Assembly: GCA_024304885.1 (NCBI GenBank)
Contig: JALJOM010000003.1
Coordinates: 270,416 to 334,415 of the forward strand
Direction of reading: 5' to 3'
Length of the DNA stretch: 64,000 nt
Source: Beijerinckiaceae bacterium
GTDB taxonomy: Bacteria; Pseudomonadota; Alphaproteobacteria; Rhizobiales; Beijerinckiaceae
The notes beneath the pieces were generated by a model. That model did no database searches and had not been told where the DNA came from. It saw only the letters and a list, made by a program, of their open reading frames with translations. The number at the start of each line of letters is the position of its first letter. Position 1 is the first letter of the stretch. Shown in pieces: positions 33,140-41,296 of this stretch. The position numbers and the translations under genes are program-made.

Positions 33140-33982
33140 ATGCGACGGATTTCGAGATGCACGTCTGCAGCTTTCGTCGTCCTTGCGGCGCTCGGATGCC
33201 TGCCGGCACCGGCCGCGGACGGCTTCGTCCCGAGCTTCCGGGATCCTCACCACAAGATCGAGAAGCCCGATCTTTCATCTCTGCGCAACCTGCGCTTCCT
33301 GACCGAGGACGATTTTCCGCCGTTCCATTTCGCTCTGCCGGACGGAACCTTGGCAGGCTTCGACATCGACCTCGCCCGCGCGATTTGCGAGGAGCTGAAG
33401 ATCCCCTGCACGATCCAGGCGCGCCGCTTCGACACCTTGGTCGAGAGCCTCGATGCGGACAAAGGCGACGCGATGATGGGCTCGATCCGGATCGACGCGA
33501 GATCACGCGACGAGCTCGATTTCACCCTTCCCTACATGCTGACGCCCGCGCGGTTCGTCGTGCCCGCCACGACGCGCCTGACCGAGGTGGCGCCCGAGTC
33601 GATGCCGGGAAAGAGGATCGGGGTCCTCGCCGCGAGCGCGCATGATGCGTATCTCGCGACGTTCTTCCCCGAGACGACGAGAAAGACCTACGAGTCGCAG
33701 GCCAGCCTGCGCGACGGGCTCGTGAGGCGCGAGATCGACGCCCTTTTCGGCGATGCCCTTTCGCTGAGCTTCTGGCTTCAGGCGCAGGATGGAGCGCAAT
33801 GCTGCCGCTTCCTCGGCGGACCCTACATCGATCGCCGCTACTTCGGGGAAGGCGTGGCGATCGCCGTCAAGAAGGGCAACGATTCCGTCCGCCAGGCGCT
33901 CGACTACGCGCTCGCTACGTTGGCAGCGCGCGGCACCACTACCGAGCTCTACCTGAAATATTTTCCGCTCTCGCCCTTTTGA
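33140..33982 (+). CDS. Amino-acid-type solute-binding protein
   Basis: 280 residues. A signal peptide (to APAADG, residue 25) precedes an SBP_bac_3 domain: FLTEDDFPPFHFALPDGTLA, GFDIDLARAICEEL, GDAMMGSIRI then DFTLPYMLTPARFV, and the C-terminal GVAIAVKKGNDSVRQALDYA. Family members bind polar amino acids or opines in the periplasm and feed ABC importers; no permease or ATPase is next to it. Two cysteines (QCCRF) near residue 220 are unusual. ATG 33140 is preferred to TTG 33131. It is probably monocistronic. Confidence 0.85.
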   Translation: MRRISRCTSAAFVVLAALGCLPAPAADGFVPSFRDPHHKIEKPDLSSLRNLRFLTEDDFPPFHFALPDGTLAGFDIDLARAICEELKIPCTIQARRFDTLVESLDADKGDAMMGSIRIDARSRDELDFTLPYMLTPARFVVPATTRLTEVAPESMPGKRIGVLAASAHDAYLATFFPETTRKTYESQASLRDGLVRREIDALFGDALSLSFWLQAQDGAQCCRFLGGPYIDRRYFGEGVAIAVKKGNDSVRQALDYALATLAARGTTTELYLKYFPLSPF

Positions 33983-34130
33983 GCGGCGCGTCCGGCCGGT
34001 CATGTTCGGCTAGATGTCGTCGTCGTTCCACAGGCGCATCGGCGTTCGTCCTCGCAGCGGCGCCGCCGGAGGCTTTGCAGAGCTGCCTCGCGGTTCCGAT
34101 GAATCGGAACTCCGGCTCGGCACATCCACC

Positions 34131-34718
34131 TTACAGGTAGCGCTCGAGCTCGCGCGCGGCTTGCTTCGGCGGCTTCGCCAGGTTGACGGCGCTCACGAAG
34201 CGCCCCGTCTTGTCCACGAGATAGACGGCTGCGGTATGGTCCACCGTATAGTCGCCGTTCTCGCCCGGAACCTTCTTGACATAGACCTTGAAGGCCTTGG
34301 CGATCGCCTCGGTCCTCGCCTTGTCGCCGGTCAGGCCGATGATGCGCGGATCGAAGCTTTCGAGATAGGACTTCAAGAGGTCCGGCGTGTCGCGCTCCGG
34401 ATCGACGCTGACGAAGAGCGCCGCGATCTTCTTGTCCGGCCCCATGGTCTTGAAGACCGTCGAGATATCGTACAAGGCCGTCGGGCAGAAATCGGGGCAA
34501 TGAGTATAGCCGAAAAAGACGAGATAGGGCCGACCCGCGAGGTCCTTGTCGGTGACGGTCCGTCCGTCCTGCGCGGTCATGGAAAAGGGGCCGCCGATCG
34601 ACGGTGCGCCTCGCCGAACCGCATCGGGCAAGAGCCCGTAGGCGATCACCGCCAGGGCTGCCAGCCCGACCGCGAACCCCCACACGATCAAGGACAGTTG
34701 CCGTGAAGCTTTCGTCAT
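34131..34718 (-). CDS. SCO1/SenC copper chaperone family protein
   Basis: 195 residues. An N-terminal membrane anchor (SLIVWGFAVGLAALAVIAYG, residues 9-28) is followed by a thioredoxin-like SCO domain with the copper ligands CPDFC (about 82-86) and the distal His in VDHTAAVYLVD. Flanking boxes GRPYLVFFGYTHC and FVSVDPERDTP are typical. It delivers copper or reduces thiols for cytochrome oxidase assembly on the periplasmic side. No oxidase genes are adjacent. The ATG at 34718 fits family length; the frame is open to 34748. It converges with the binding-protein gene. Confidence 0.92.
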   Translation of the reverse strand: MTKASRQLSLIVWGFAVGLAALAVIAYGLLPDAVRRGAPSIGGPFSMTAQDGRTVTDKDLAGRPYLVFFGYTHCPDFCPTALYDISTVFKTMGPDKKIAALFVSVDPERDTPDLLKSYLESFDPRIIGLTGDKARTEAIAKAFKVYVKKVPGENGDYTVDHTAAVYLVDKTGRFVSAVNLAKPPKQAARELERYL

Positions 34719-34831
34719 GGTCGAGATCATACCCGTTGCCGCGACCAATTCCAGGAAAAGATAATTGATGATTTTTTATGTCGCAGCTCCAGTGCCCGTC
34801 CGTTCCTCGCTTGCCGCGGCGTGATTCAACG

Positions 34832-34841
34832 TTATAACCTT
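34832..34841 (+). promoter_or_regulatory. Possible Zur/Fur-type half operator
   Basis: GTTATAAC, an 8-bp palindrome in an otherwise GC-rich spacer, 140 bp before the small ORF that leads the metal ABC operon. Zur boxes of alphaproteobacteria contain GTTATA/TATAAC halves. Only the half core is present, so this is tentative. Confidence 0.3.
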
Positions 34842-34842
34842 G

Positions 34843-34947
34843 CTTCGAGAATTTCCAGCGAAGCGGAAACCGCTTCGCGTCGCGAAATTGCGACAATACA
34901 AGGGTGTAGAGCGGGTTTCCGATTCTGCCGGATCGGAACCGCTTTAG
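34843..34947. repeat. RIME-like intergenic repeat, copy 7
   Basis: 105 bp: gcgaagcggaaaccgcttcgc hairpin, cgcgaaattgcgac, then tagagcgggtttccgat with gatcggaaccgcttta. It lies between the SCO gene and the metal ABC operon. Confidence 0.87.
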
Positions 34948-34976
34948 TTGCCGCTCTCCTTCGGAGTGACTGCTCG

Positions 34977-35132
34977 GTGCCGGTTCCCTCGGACCCTCTG
35001 GATTCCCGCTCCCTCGCGTCCCGAATCCTGCCCGCCGCGTCCTTGCTGCGGTTCTCGGCCGCGGCGCGACTCGCCGCGGCCCTCGTCGTGATCGCGGCCT
35101 TGTGGGCCGCCACCCTTTGGGCCTTGCGGTGA
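34977..35132 (+). CDS. Small single-pass membrane protein ahead of the metal ABC operon
   Basis: 51 residues from GTG 34977, with GGAGTGA upstream. The N-terminal half is polar and Ser/Arg rich, and the C-terminal 18 residues form one hydrophobic helix (LAAALVVIAALWAATLWAL) ending in Arg. It ends 10 bp before the ATPase gene, so it would be co-transcribed. I do not know a family for it. It may be an assembly subunit of the transporter, or a chance frame; the close spacing and ribosome site argue for reality. Confidence 0.4.
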   Translation: MPVPSDPLDSRSLASRILPAASLLRFSAAARLAAALVVIAALWAATLWALR

Positions 35133-35142
35133 CGAGCCTCCT

Positions 35143-35883
35143 ATGAGCGCCGCCATCAGCCTGCGCGACCTGACACTCGGCTACGACCGTCATCCCGCCG
35201 TGCACCATCTCGATGCCGAGATCGAATCCGGCACGCTCGTCGCGATCTGCGGTCCGAACGGCGCAGGCAAGTCCACCCTGCTCAAGGCGATCGCGGGTGC
35301 GATCGTGCCACTGTCCGGCTCGATCGTCCTGCCTCGGGCGAAGCCGCGCGAGATCGCCTATCTGCCGCAATCGGCCGAGATCGACAGGACCTTCCCGATC
35401 GATGTCTTCGATGTCGTCGCCATGGGGCTCTTCCACACCTGCGGGCTCTTCGGCGGCGTGTCGCGAAGCGATCGGGCGCGGGTCGCGGCCGCGATCCATG
35501 CGGTCGGCCTCGACGGCTTCGAGCGGCGCCCGATCTCGACGCTTTCCGGCGGCCAGCTGCAGCGCATGCTCTTCTCGCGGCTTCTCGTCCAGGACGCGTC
35601 GATCCTCCTCCTCGACGAGCCCTTCACCGCGATCGACTCGAAGACGACGGCGGATCTGCTCGACCTCGTGGCGCGCTGGCACGCGGAGCACCGTACCGTC
35701 CTCGTCGTCTCGCACGACCTCGACCTCGTCCGGGCACATTTTCCGCAGACGATCCTCCTCGCGCGCGAGCCGATCGCCCGCGGCAAGACGGAGGCGGTCC
35801 TCACGGCGGAGAACCTCGCCGCGGCGCGCAAGATGATCGAGGCTTTCGACCGCCACGCCCATGCTTGCGCGAGGCCGGCATGA
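35143..35883 (+). CDS. Zinc/manganese-type ABC transporter ATPase (AztA/ZnuC-like)
   Basis: 246 residues. Walker A GPNGAGKSTLLKAIAG (about 36-51), Q-loop YLPQSAEIDRTFPIDVFDVV, signature LSGGQLQRMLFSRLL, Walker B ILLLDEPFTAID and switch His in VVSHDLDLV. The PQSAEIDRTFPI stretch is characteristic of A-1 cluster metal transporters. It energises uptake through the permease that follows. The His at the C-terminus (DRHAHACARPA) could bind metal. It is the second gene of a four-gene operon. Confidence 0.92.
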   Translation: MSAAISLRDLTLGYDRHPAVHHLDAEIESGTLVAICGPNGAGKSTLLKAIAGAIVPLSGSIVLPRAKPREIAYLPQSAEIDRTFPIDVFDVVAMGLFHTCGLFGGVSRSDRARVAAAIHAVGLDGFERRPISTLSGGQLQRMLFSRLLVQDASILLLDEPFTAIDSKTTADLLDLVARWHAEHRTVLVVSHDLDLVRAHFPQTILLAREPIARGKTEAVLTAENLAAARKMIEAFDRHAHACARPA

Positions 35884-35925
35884 GCGCGCCTCGCCGCCGT
35901 CCCCGCGCTGCCGCCGAGGTCCGGG

Positions 35926-36795
35926 ATGCTCTATGATCTTTTCGTCGCGCCCTTCGTCGAGTTCGAGTTCATGCGGCGCGCGCTCGTCGGCTCCTGCGCC
36001 CTGGCGCTTTCCGGCCCGCCGCTCGGCCTCTTCCTCGTCCTGCGGCGCATGTCGCTCACGGGGGATGCGGTCGCCCATGCGATCCTGCCCGGCGCCGCGA
36101 TCGGCTATCTCCTCTCCGGCCTGTCGCTTTGGGCCATGACGATCGGCGGTCTCGTGGCCGGCCTCCTCGTCGCGATCGGCTCCGGCGTGGCGGCACGCGC
36201 GACGATTCTCCGCGAGGACGCGACGCTCGCCGCCTTCTACCTCGTCTCGCTCGCCCTCGGCGTCACGCTCGTCTCCTCGCGCGGCTCGAATATCGACCTC
36301 CTGCATGTCCTCTTCGGCAGCGTGCTCGCCCTCGACGACGCAACGCTCGTGTTCCTCGTCGGCGTGGCGAGCGTGACCCTCGCGGCCTTCGCGCTCCTCT
36401 ACCGGGCCCTCGTGATCGAGACCGTCGATCCGTCGTTTCTGGCGTCGGTGAGCCGCGCAGGGGGGCTGACGCAGAGCCTCTTCCTCGCGCTCGTGGTCTT
36501 GCACCTCGTCGCCGGATTTCACGCGCTCGGTACCTTGCTGGCGGTCGGCATGATGATGCTGCCCGCCGCCTCGGCGCGGCTCGTCTCGACCAACATGACG
36601 GCGATGATCGGCATCGCCGCCGCGCTCGGCCTGCTCGCGAGCTATGCCGGCCTCGTCCTGTCCTTCCAATCGGCGCTGCCGTCCGGCCCGCTGATCATTC
36701 TGGTGGCGGGCCTGCTTTATCTTCTGGCCCTGGTCTTCGGACCGGCCGGCGGGCTCGTCCGGCTCCTGAAGCCGAGGCACCATCTCGAGGCGTGA
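35926..36795 (+). CDS. Metal ABC transporter permease (AztB/ZnuB-like)
   Basis: 289 residues with eight or nine hydrophobic helices of the ABC-3 family. Diagnostic segments are GLFLVLRRMSLTGDAVAHA with ILPGAAIGYLLSG, LLHVLFGSVLALDD and AVGMMMLPAASARLVSTNM. The SDAVAHAILPG-like motif lines the metal pathway. It lies 42 bp after the ATPase gene and 3 bp before the binding-protein gene. The substrate is Zn or Mn by family; the paired binding protein favours zinc. Confidence 0.92.
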   Translation: MLYDLFVAPFVEFEFMRRALVGSCALALSGPPLGLFLVLRRMSLTGDAVAHAILPGAAIGYLLSGLSLWAMTIGGLVAGLLVAIGSGVAARATILREDATLAAFYLVSLALGVTLVSSRGSNIDLLHVLFGSVLALDDATLVFLVGVASVTLAAFALLYRALVIETVDPSFLASVSRAGGLTQSLFLALVVLHLVAGFHALGTLLAVGMMMLPAASARLVSTNMTAMIGIAAALGLLASYAGLVLSFQSALPSGPLIILVAGLLYLLALVFGPAGGLVRLLKPRHHLEA

Positions 36796-36798
36796 CCG

Positions 36799-37707
36799 AT
36801 GAAACCCGTGGGAGGCCCCATGCAGCGCGCTGGCTACGTTATATCCTTGCTACTCGGCTTGTGGGCGTGCCCCGCATGGGCCGAGCCGGCGTCGCGCCTG
36901 CCCGTCGTCGCGAGCTTCTCGATCCTGGCCGATCTCGCGCGCCATGTCGGCGGTGATCGAATAGAGGTCACCGCGCTGGTCGGTCCCGACGGCGATGCCC
37001 ATGCCTATCAGCCGACGCCGGCCGACACCAAGGCGCTGCGCGACGCGAGGCTCGTCGTCGTGAACGGGCTCGGCTTCGAAGGCTGGATCGACCGGCTGGT
37101 GAAAACCTCGAGGACAAAGGCGCCGGTCGTCGTCGCGACGAAGGGTGTCGCCCCGCGCCAGGACGAGGAGGCGCATGGCGGCACGGATCCGCATGCCTGG
37201 CAGTCGATCGCCAATGTGAAAATCTATGTCGGGAATATTCGTGACGGGCTCGCCGCGGTCGATCCCGACGCGGCCGAGATCTATCGCGCCAATGCGGAGG
37301 CCTATCTCGGCGAGCTCGCCGCGCTCGAAGCCGACGTCGCGGCGGCGGTCGCGACGATCCCGCCGGAGCGGCGCAAGATCATCACGACCCATGATGCGTT
37401 CGGTTATTTCGGCGCCGCCTATGGCCTCGAGTTCATCGCGCCGGAGGGCGTCGCGACGGAAGCCGAGCCGAGCGCGCGAGACGTGGCGCGGATCATCCGG
37501 CAGATCGAGGCAAAGAAAATTCCGGCGGTCTTCATGGAGAACATCACGAATCCGCGCACCATCCGCCGGATCGCGGCCGAAAGCGGGGCGCGGGTCGGCG
37601 GCACGTTGTTCTCCGACGCGCTGTCACCGCAAGACGGCCCGGCCGCCACCTATCTCGACATGATGCGCCACAACGCGAAAGAGCTCTCGAGCGCGCTCGC
37701 TCGATGA
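36799..37707 (+). CDS. Metal-binding periplasmic protein (AztC/ZnuA-like)
   Basis: 302 residues. A signal peptide (to AWAEP, residue 29) leads a cluster A-1 binding protein. Candidate metal ligands are His68 (DGDAHAYQPTP), His132 (GTDPHAW), His198 (ITTHDAFGYF) and an Asp in GGTLFSDALS. A short acidic/His loop (RQDEEAHGGTDPH) stands in for the long His-rich loop of ZnuA, as in AztC. It captures zinc in the periplasm for the permease upstream. The start may instead be the ATG at 36820, which has GGGAGG ahead. An aztD chaperone is not seen after it. Confidence 0.92.
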   Translation: MKPVGGPMQRAGYVISLLLGLWACPAWAEPASRLPVVASFSILADLARHVGGDRIEVTALVGPDGDAHAYQPTPADTKALRDARLVVVNGLGFEGWIDRLVKTSRTKAPVVVATKGVAPRQDEEAHGGTDPHAWQSIANVKIYVGNIRDGLAAVDPDAAEIYRANAEAYLGELAALEADVAAAVATIPPERRKIITTHDAFGYFGAAYGLEFIAPEGVATEAEPSARDVARIIRQIEAKKIPAVFMENITNPRTIRRIAAESGARVGGTLFSDALSPQDGPAATYLDMMRHNAKELSSALAR

Positions 37708-37720
37708 GTGCCGGGGACGC

Positions 37721-38089
37721 TCAGAACGGAGGGTCGTCGGAGAAGAACGAATCGGAGCCCATCGTATTACGCGAGCGCCGCTGCGGAACGATGATCGGCG
37801 TCGCGCCATGCCCGTAGCCGTAGGGGTAGACGAACCGCGTCTCGCCGGGCTGTGGCACCACATTGGTCGGAGAGTGCGGCTGGTTAGGGCTCCGAACATG
37901 GCCGTATGCCGAGCTGCTTGCCGGCGACTGAGACGGCACCCCGGGATTATAGGACGGCACCCCGGGATTGTAGGACGGCACGCCGGGCCCCTGGGAAGGT
38001 CCGCCGAACTGCGCGGCGGCGGGCGCTGCAGCGCTAAGGACCACGGCACCCAGGACGGCGAGCCTCGCAGCAACAGTCTTGCGCAGCAT
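37721..38089 (-). CDS. Pro/Gly-rich secreted protein, paralogue A
   Basis: 122 residues. A signal peptide ends at AAAQ (residue 27). The mature protein is low-complexity: three GVPSYNPGVP-type repeats (about 35-53), then SPTNVVPQPGETRFVYPYGY, GHGATPIIVPQRRSRNTMG and an acidic end SFFSDDPPF. A paralogue with the same order of blocks is encoded 150 bp upstream on the same strand. Function is not known; the tyrosine- and proline-rich repeats suggest an envelope or extracellular matrix component. A worn dispersed repeat separates the two genes. Confidence 0.65.
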   Translation of the reverse strand: MLRKTVAARLAVLGAVVLSAAAPAAAQFGGPSQGPGVPSYNPGVPSYNPGVPSQSPASSSAYGHVRSPNQPHSPTNVVPQPGETRFVYPYGYGHGATPIIVPQRRSRNTMGSDSFFSDDPPF

Positions 38090-38151
38090 GCCCTTCTCTC
38101 CTGTCGGCTCTCACGCCAGCAAAGTAGCCTAATGCCTCGTGGCTGGCCAGC

Positions 38152-38221
38152 TCGAGCAAATTCCGTCGAAGTGGACCCCGAAGCGGCTTCGCGTCGCGAG
38201 ATCGGGACAAAACCCGCTCCG
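38152..38221. repeat. Degenerate RIME-like repeat, copy 8
   Basis: gagcaaattccgtcgaagtgg and cggcttcgcgtcgcgagatcgggacaaaa are worn versions of the family blocks. It sits between the two paralogous genes. Confidence 0.5.
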
Positions 38222-38241
38222 GACGTTCGGATGTGGCGCTT

Positions 38242-38655
38242 TCAGAAGAACGGATCCCCGAGATCGCCGTAGAAGGGATTCTCCATAGTGCCGCGTCGTC
38301 GCTGAGGGAAGACGGCCTGCGGTACGACGATGACCGGGCTCGCACCAAAGCCGTAGCCGTAGGGATAGACGACCTGCGGATAGGCATATTGCGGATAGAC
38401 GTATTGCGGAGCCGCGAAGGTCCGACGATGCGGGTGGTGGAAACGCTGCGCATGGCCCTGTCGGAAGCCCGTGCTCGGCACCTGGCCCGGAACCCCGGGA
38501 TTATAGGAAGGCACCCCCGGGCTGAAGGAGGGCCCGGCAGGCCCGGCGTGGGGACGGCCGAATTGCGCCGAAGCCGGCGCCGTGGCGCCGAGGACGACGG
38601 CACCCAGCACGAATAGAATCGAAGCAACATTCTCGCGCCGCATAGGTTTCTCCAT
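38242..38655 (-). CDS. Pro/Gly-rich secreted protein, paralogue B
   Basis: 137 residues. Signal peptide (ILFVLGAVVLGATAPASAQF, cleavage near residue 31), then GVPSYNPGVPGQVP, a His-rich piece (GHAQRFHHPHRR), repeated VYPQYAYPQVVYPYGYGF, GASPVIVVPQAVFPQRRRGTM and the end NPFYGDLGDPFF. The YPYGYGxGASPxIVxPQ and RRRGTM blocks match paralogue A, so the two arose by duplication. The start may be the ATG at 38655 or 38643; both have ribosome-site-like sequence. Function unknown. Confidence 0.65.
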   Translation of the reverse strand: MEKPMRRENVASILFVLGAVVLGATAPASAQFGRPHAGPAGPSFSPGVPSYNPGVPGQVPSTGFRQGHAQRFHHPHRRTFAAPQYVYPQYAYPQVVYPYGYGFGASPVIVVPQAVFPQRRRGTMENPFYGDLGDPFF

Positions 38656-39262
38656 GGCCGGCCCTTCGCCCTCGATATAGGCCCGAGCCGGCGGATTGCC
38701 ATTGTGCGGCGCCACATGGCGCGGGCTCGTTCGTGGGAGCGCGGCCTGCGTGAGCAAGCTGATCCATGAGCACCCGCCGCCGACAGGCGGGCGCAAGGGC
38801 TCGCGGTTCCACGATCATTCGCAGGCCTTTCTGTCGTTCTGCGCTTCGCCTGGAGGTGCGGCTGTCGACCCTCTTACCCGACCTTTTCGGCGCGAGAACC
38901 TTTCGCTGCGCGGAGATGCGTCATTCCCGGGCGCTTGTAGCCTCCGACCTGGCTTGCGCGCGACGAATCCGGACAGCGCATGTGCAAGGCCAGACGGTCG
39001 CGAAGCGTTTCCCATCACGGCGACAGCACCGATTCCGGCGGTGCGGGCGAAGCAAGCGTCCTTGACAGGGACGATCTGCTCGCCACATTTGCGGCGTCAC
39101 AGCGCTCGCGGCCCGGGTTTGCGGCCCGTTGGTCTCCGAACCCGAGTGCCGCCGCTTCCTTGCTCGCCTGCGGATGAATGGCGAGCTTCGAGTTCCGAGG
39201 TGGATGCCGCACGCAACCCCGGCAAAATTCTCGAGCCTCGGAGTGGTGCGGAGAAGCGCCGC
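38656..39262. other. 607-bp stretch without a convincing gene
   Basis: Frames in this stretch are short or are upstream extensions of the racemase-family frame. A TTGACA at 39062-39067 could be a -35 element for the downstream gene but its -10 partner is weak. No repeat or RNA is recognised. Confidence 0.45.
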
Positions 39263-40051
39263 ATGGCCGACCCCACACGTCCCGCCAGAATCTGGTATCA
39301 GAGCTTCGTGCACCCTACGGAGCAGGCCCCCTATATCGAGCGGCTGCAAGCTCTGCTGGATGCCTGTTCGTCTCCCGGCATGAAGTTCGAGGTGCACGGG
39401 CTCGACCCGCCGGACCATCTGTTCCATCCTCTGACCGAGTTCCGTTGCGCGGCGCAGACGATCCGCAATGCGCTTCAGGCCGAGCGCGCCGGCTACGACG
39501 TATTCGTCATCGGCCATTTCCAGGAACCGGGACTGCTGGAAATCCGCGGCTCGCTCGACATTCCCGTGGTGGGGCTCGGCGAGGCGAATTTTCTCGCCGG
39601 CATGAGCATGGGGCGTAGGCTCGGCCTCGTGACGATCGATCCCATCTTCATCGATTGGCACGAGCGCCAGATCGGATCTCATGGCTTCCGCGAGCGTGTT
39701 GCCGGCGTGCGGGCAATCCATGTGGATTTGCCGGGTTTCATGCAGGCCTTCACCGACGAGGCCGCCTACGCTCGGGTTCGCACGGATTTCGTGGACCAGG
39801 TTCGACCGCTGGTCGCCGAGGGCGCCGAGGTCATCCTACCCGCAGGCGGGCTGCCCATGTTGCTCTTTGCCCGTGAATGCCCCTTCGTGATCGACGCCGC
39901 GTTGGTGCTCAATGGCATCGTCGTCGTGGCGAAAGCGGCAGAAATGGCGCTCTCCCTCCACAGGCTGACAGGTTCGGTCGTGAGCCGGCGCGGCACCTAT
40001 GCCAAGGCCGCGGCCGCATGCGTGGAGGAATATCTCGGCCGCTTGTGGTGA
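39263..40051 (+). CDS. Asp/Glu/hydantoin racemase-superfamily protein
   Basis: 262 residues from ATG 39263 with GGAGAAG upstream. The fold blocks are RIWYQSFVHPTEQAPYIERL, FEVHGLDPPD, FRCAAQTIRNAL, VFVIGHFQEPGLLEIRGSLD, IPVVGLGEANF, GLVTIDPIFIDWHE and VILPAGGLPMLLFAREC. It belongs with hydantoin/aspartate racemases, yet both positions where catalytic cysteines usually sit (after FVIGHF and VILPAGG) lack Cys. It may therefore act as an isomerase or decarboxylase of another kind or need other residues. It is monocistronic and converges with the transglycosylase gene, 6 bp away. Confidence 0.78.
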   Translation: MADPTRPARIWYQSFVHPTEQAPYIERLQALLDACSSPGMKFEVHGLDPPDHLFHPLTEFRCAAQTIRNALQAERAGYDVFVIGHFQEPGLLEIRGSLDIPVVGLGEANFLAGMSMGRRLGLVTIDPIFIDWHERQIGSHGFRERVAGVRAIHVDLPGFMQAFTDEAAYARVRTDFVDQVRPLVAEGAEVILPAGGLPMLLFARECPFVIDAALVLNGIVVVAKAAEMALSLHRLTGSVVSRRGTYAKAAAACVEEYLGRLW

Positions 40052-40057
40052 GCGACG

Positions 40058-41296
40058 TTATCGCCGGCCAGTGCCACCACTCTCCCTCAGCCGCCGCAAG
40101 ATTTCCGTCGACCCATAGCCGTCGGCGGGGTGCTCCGCGATGCTCCTCTGGAACGCATGGATCGCGTCGCGCGAGGCCTGGCCGAAGCGTCCGTCGATCG
40201 TGCCCTTGTAGAAGCCGCGCTGCGCGAGCAGGCGCTGCATTTCCGCCTTGTCGCTGCGGCTCAACATCGGCTCGGGCTCCGGCCAGCGTGCCCGTACGCC
40301 GGGGGCACCCCTGATCCGGTCGGCGAGATGGCCGAGCGACAGCGCGTAGGAATCCGAGTTGTTGTAGGCCTTGAGCACCCAGTAGTTGTCGCTCAGGAGA
40401 AAGGCCGGGCCGCGAGCGCCGGACGGCAGGAACAGCGTCGCCTCGCCATGGTCCGGCAGAGCGGCGCCGTCGGCGCGGCTGACGCCGCGCTCGGAAAAGG
40501 CACGAAAATAGTTGCGCAAGAAAGCGAAGTCGAACCTTTCGGGGAGCCCGACCTCGACGCCCCACGGCAGCCCGGGTCTCCAGCCCGACGCGCGGAGAAA
40601 ATTCGCGATCGAGGCGAGAACATCCTGGGGCTTGTCCCAGACGTCGGCGAAGCCAGATCCATCGTAGGCGACGGCATATTTCAGATAGGCCGACGGCAGG
40701 AATTGCGGCCCGCCCATGGCACCCGCCCAGGACCCACGCAGCTTCTCGCGTGGCGCGCCCCTGTCGAGCATCACGAGCGCGGCGACGAGCTCGTCCTTGA
40801 AAATATCACGGTCTTTGCGTGTAAAAGCCAACGTCGCGAGCGAGCGGATGATGTCCTTGCCACCCGCCGCTCTACCGTAGTCGGTCTCGACGCCATAGGT
40901 GGCGATCAGGATGTCGCGCGGCACGCCGAAACGCTGCTCGATCGCGGCGAGCACGTCGCTTTGTTGGCGCAGCATGGCCTTGCCCTGTGAGACGCGTCGT
41001 GCCGTGACGGAATCCGCGAGATAGGCTTTCAGTGGCTTGTCGAACTCGGCCTGCCGGGTCGATGGCTTCGGCGCGGCCGGATCCGGCTCGAGGCCGGCGA
41101 GCGCCGTGTCGAAAGTCTCGCGACGAACGCCCTTGGCGGCGGCGAGGGGCCAGAGCGATTGCAGAAAATCGCGAAAGGCCGTGGTCTGCGTGTCGAATGC
41201 GGCATAGGGCGAAGGCTCGGCGAAGCCTTCTTGCGGCGCCGCGCAGAGCACGAGGAGCACGAGCGCGAGACATCTGGTGTCGCCTCGCATCTTCAT
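40058..41296 (-). CDS. MltB-family lytic murein transglycosylase with peptidoglycan-binding domain
   Basis: 412 residues. A signal peptide (LALVLLVLCAAPQEGFA) precedes the MltB-type catalytic domain: FGVPRDILIATYGVETDYGR with the catalytic Glu, GSWAGAMGGPQFLPSAYLKY, DVLASIANFLRASGWRPGLPWG and LLSDNYWVLKAYNNSDSYAL. A C-terminal PG_binding_1 domain follows (MQRLLAQRGFYKGTIDGRFG). It cleaves glycan strands to 1,6-anhydro-muropeptides in the periplasm. Its ATG overlaps the stop of the RND permease gene (TGATG), so it is co-translated with the efflux pump. Confidence 0.92.
   Translation of the reverse strand: MKMRGDTRCLALVLLVLCAAPQEGFAEPSPYAAFDTQTTAFRDFLQSLWPLAAAKGVRRETFDTALAGLEPDPAAPKPSTRQAEFDKPLKAYLADSVTARRVSQGKAMLRQQSDVLAAIEQRFGVPRDILIATYGVETDYGRAAGGKDIIRSLATLAFTRKDRDIFKDELVAALVMLDRGAPREKLRGSWAGAMGGPQFLPSAYLKYAVAYDGSGFADVWDKPQDVLASIANFLRASGWRPGLPWGVEVGLPERFDFAFLRNYFRAFSERGVSRADGAALPDHGEATLFLPSGARGPAFLLSDNYWVLKAYNNSDSYALSLGHLADRIRGAPGVRARWPEPEPMLSRSDKAEMQRLLAQRGFYKGTIDGRFGQASRDAIHAFQRSIAEHPADGYGSTEILRRLRESGGTGRR

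Noticed and set aside
34000..34130. Short minus-strand frame after the SCO gene as a copper peptide
   Set aside because: It lacks a ribosome site and Cys/Met/His pattern; Arg-rich shadow composition.
34000..36783. A minus-strand frame of 927 codons over the metal ABC operon
   Set aside because: Its content is the reverse reading of the ATPase and permease genes (Glu/Arg/Asp/Gly strings), without any domain.
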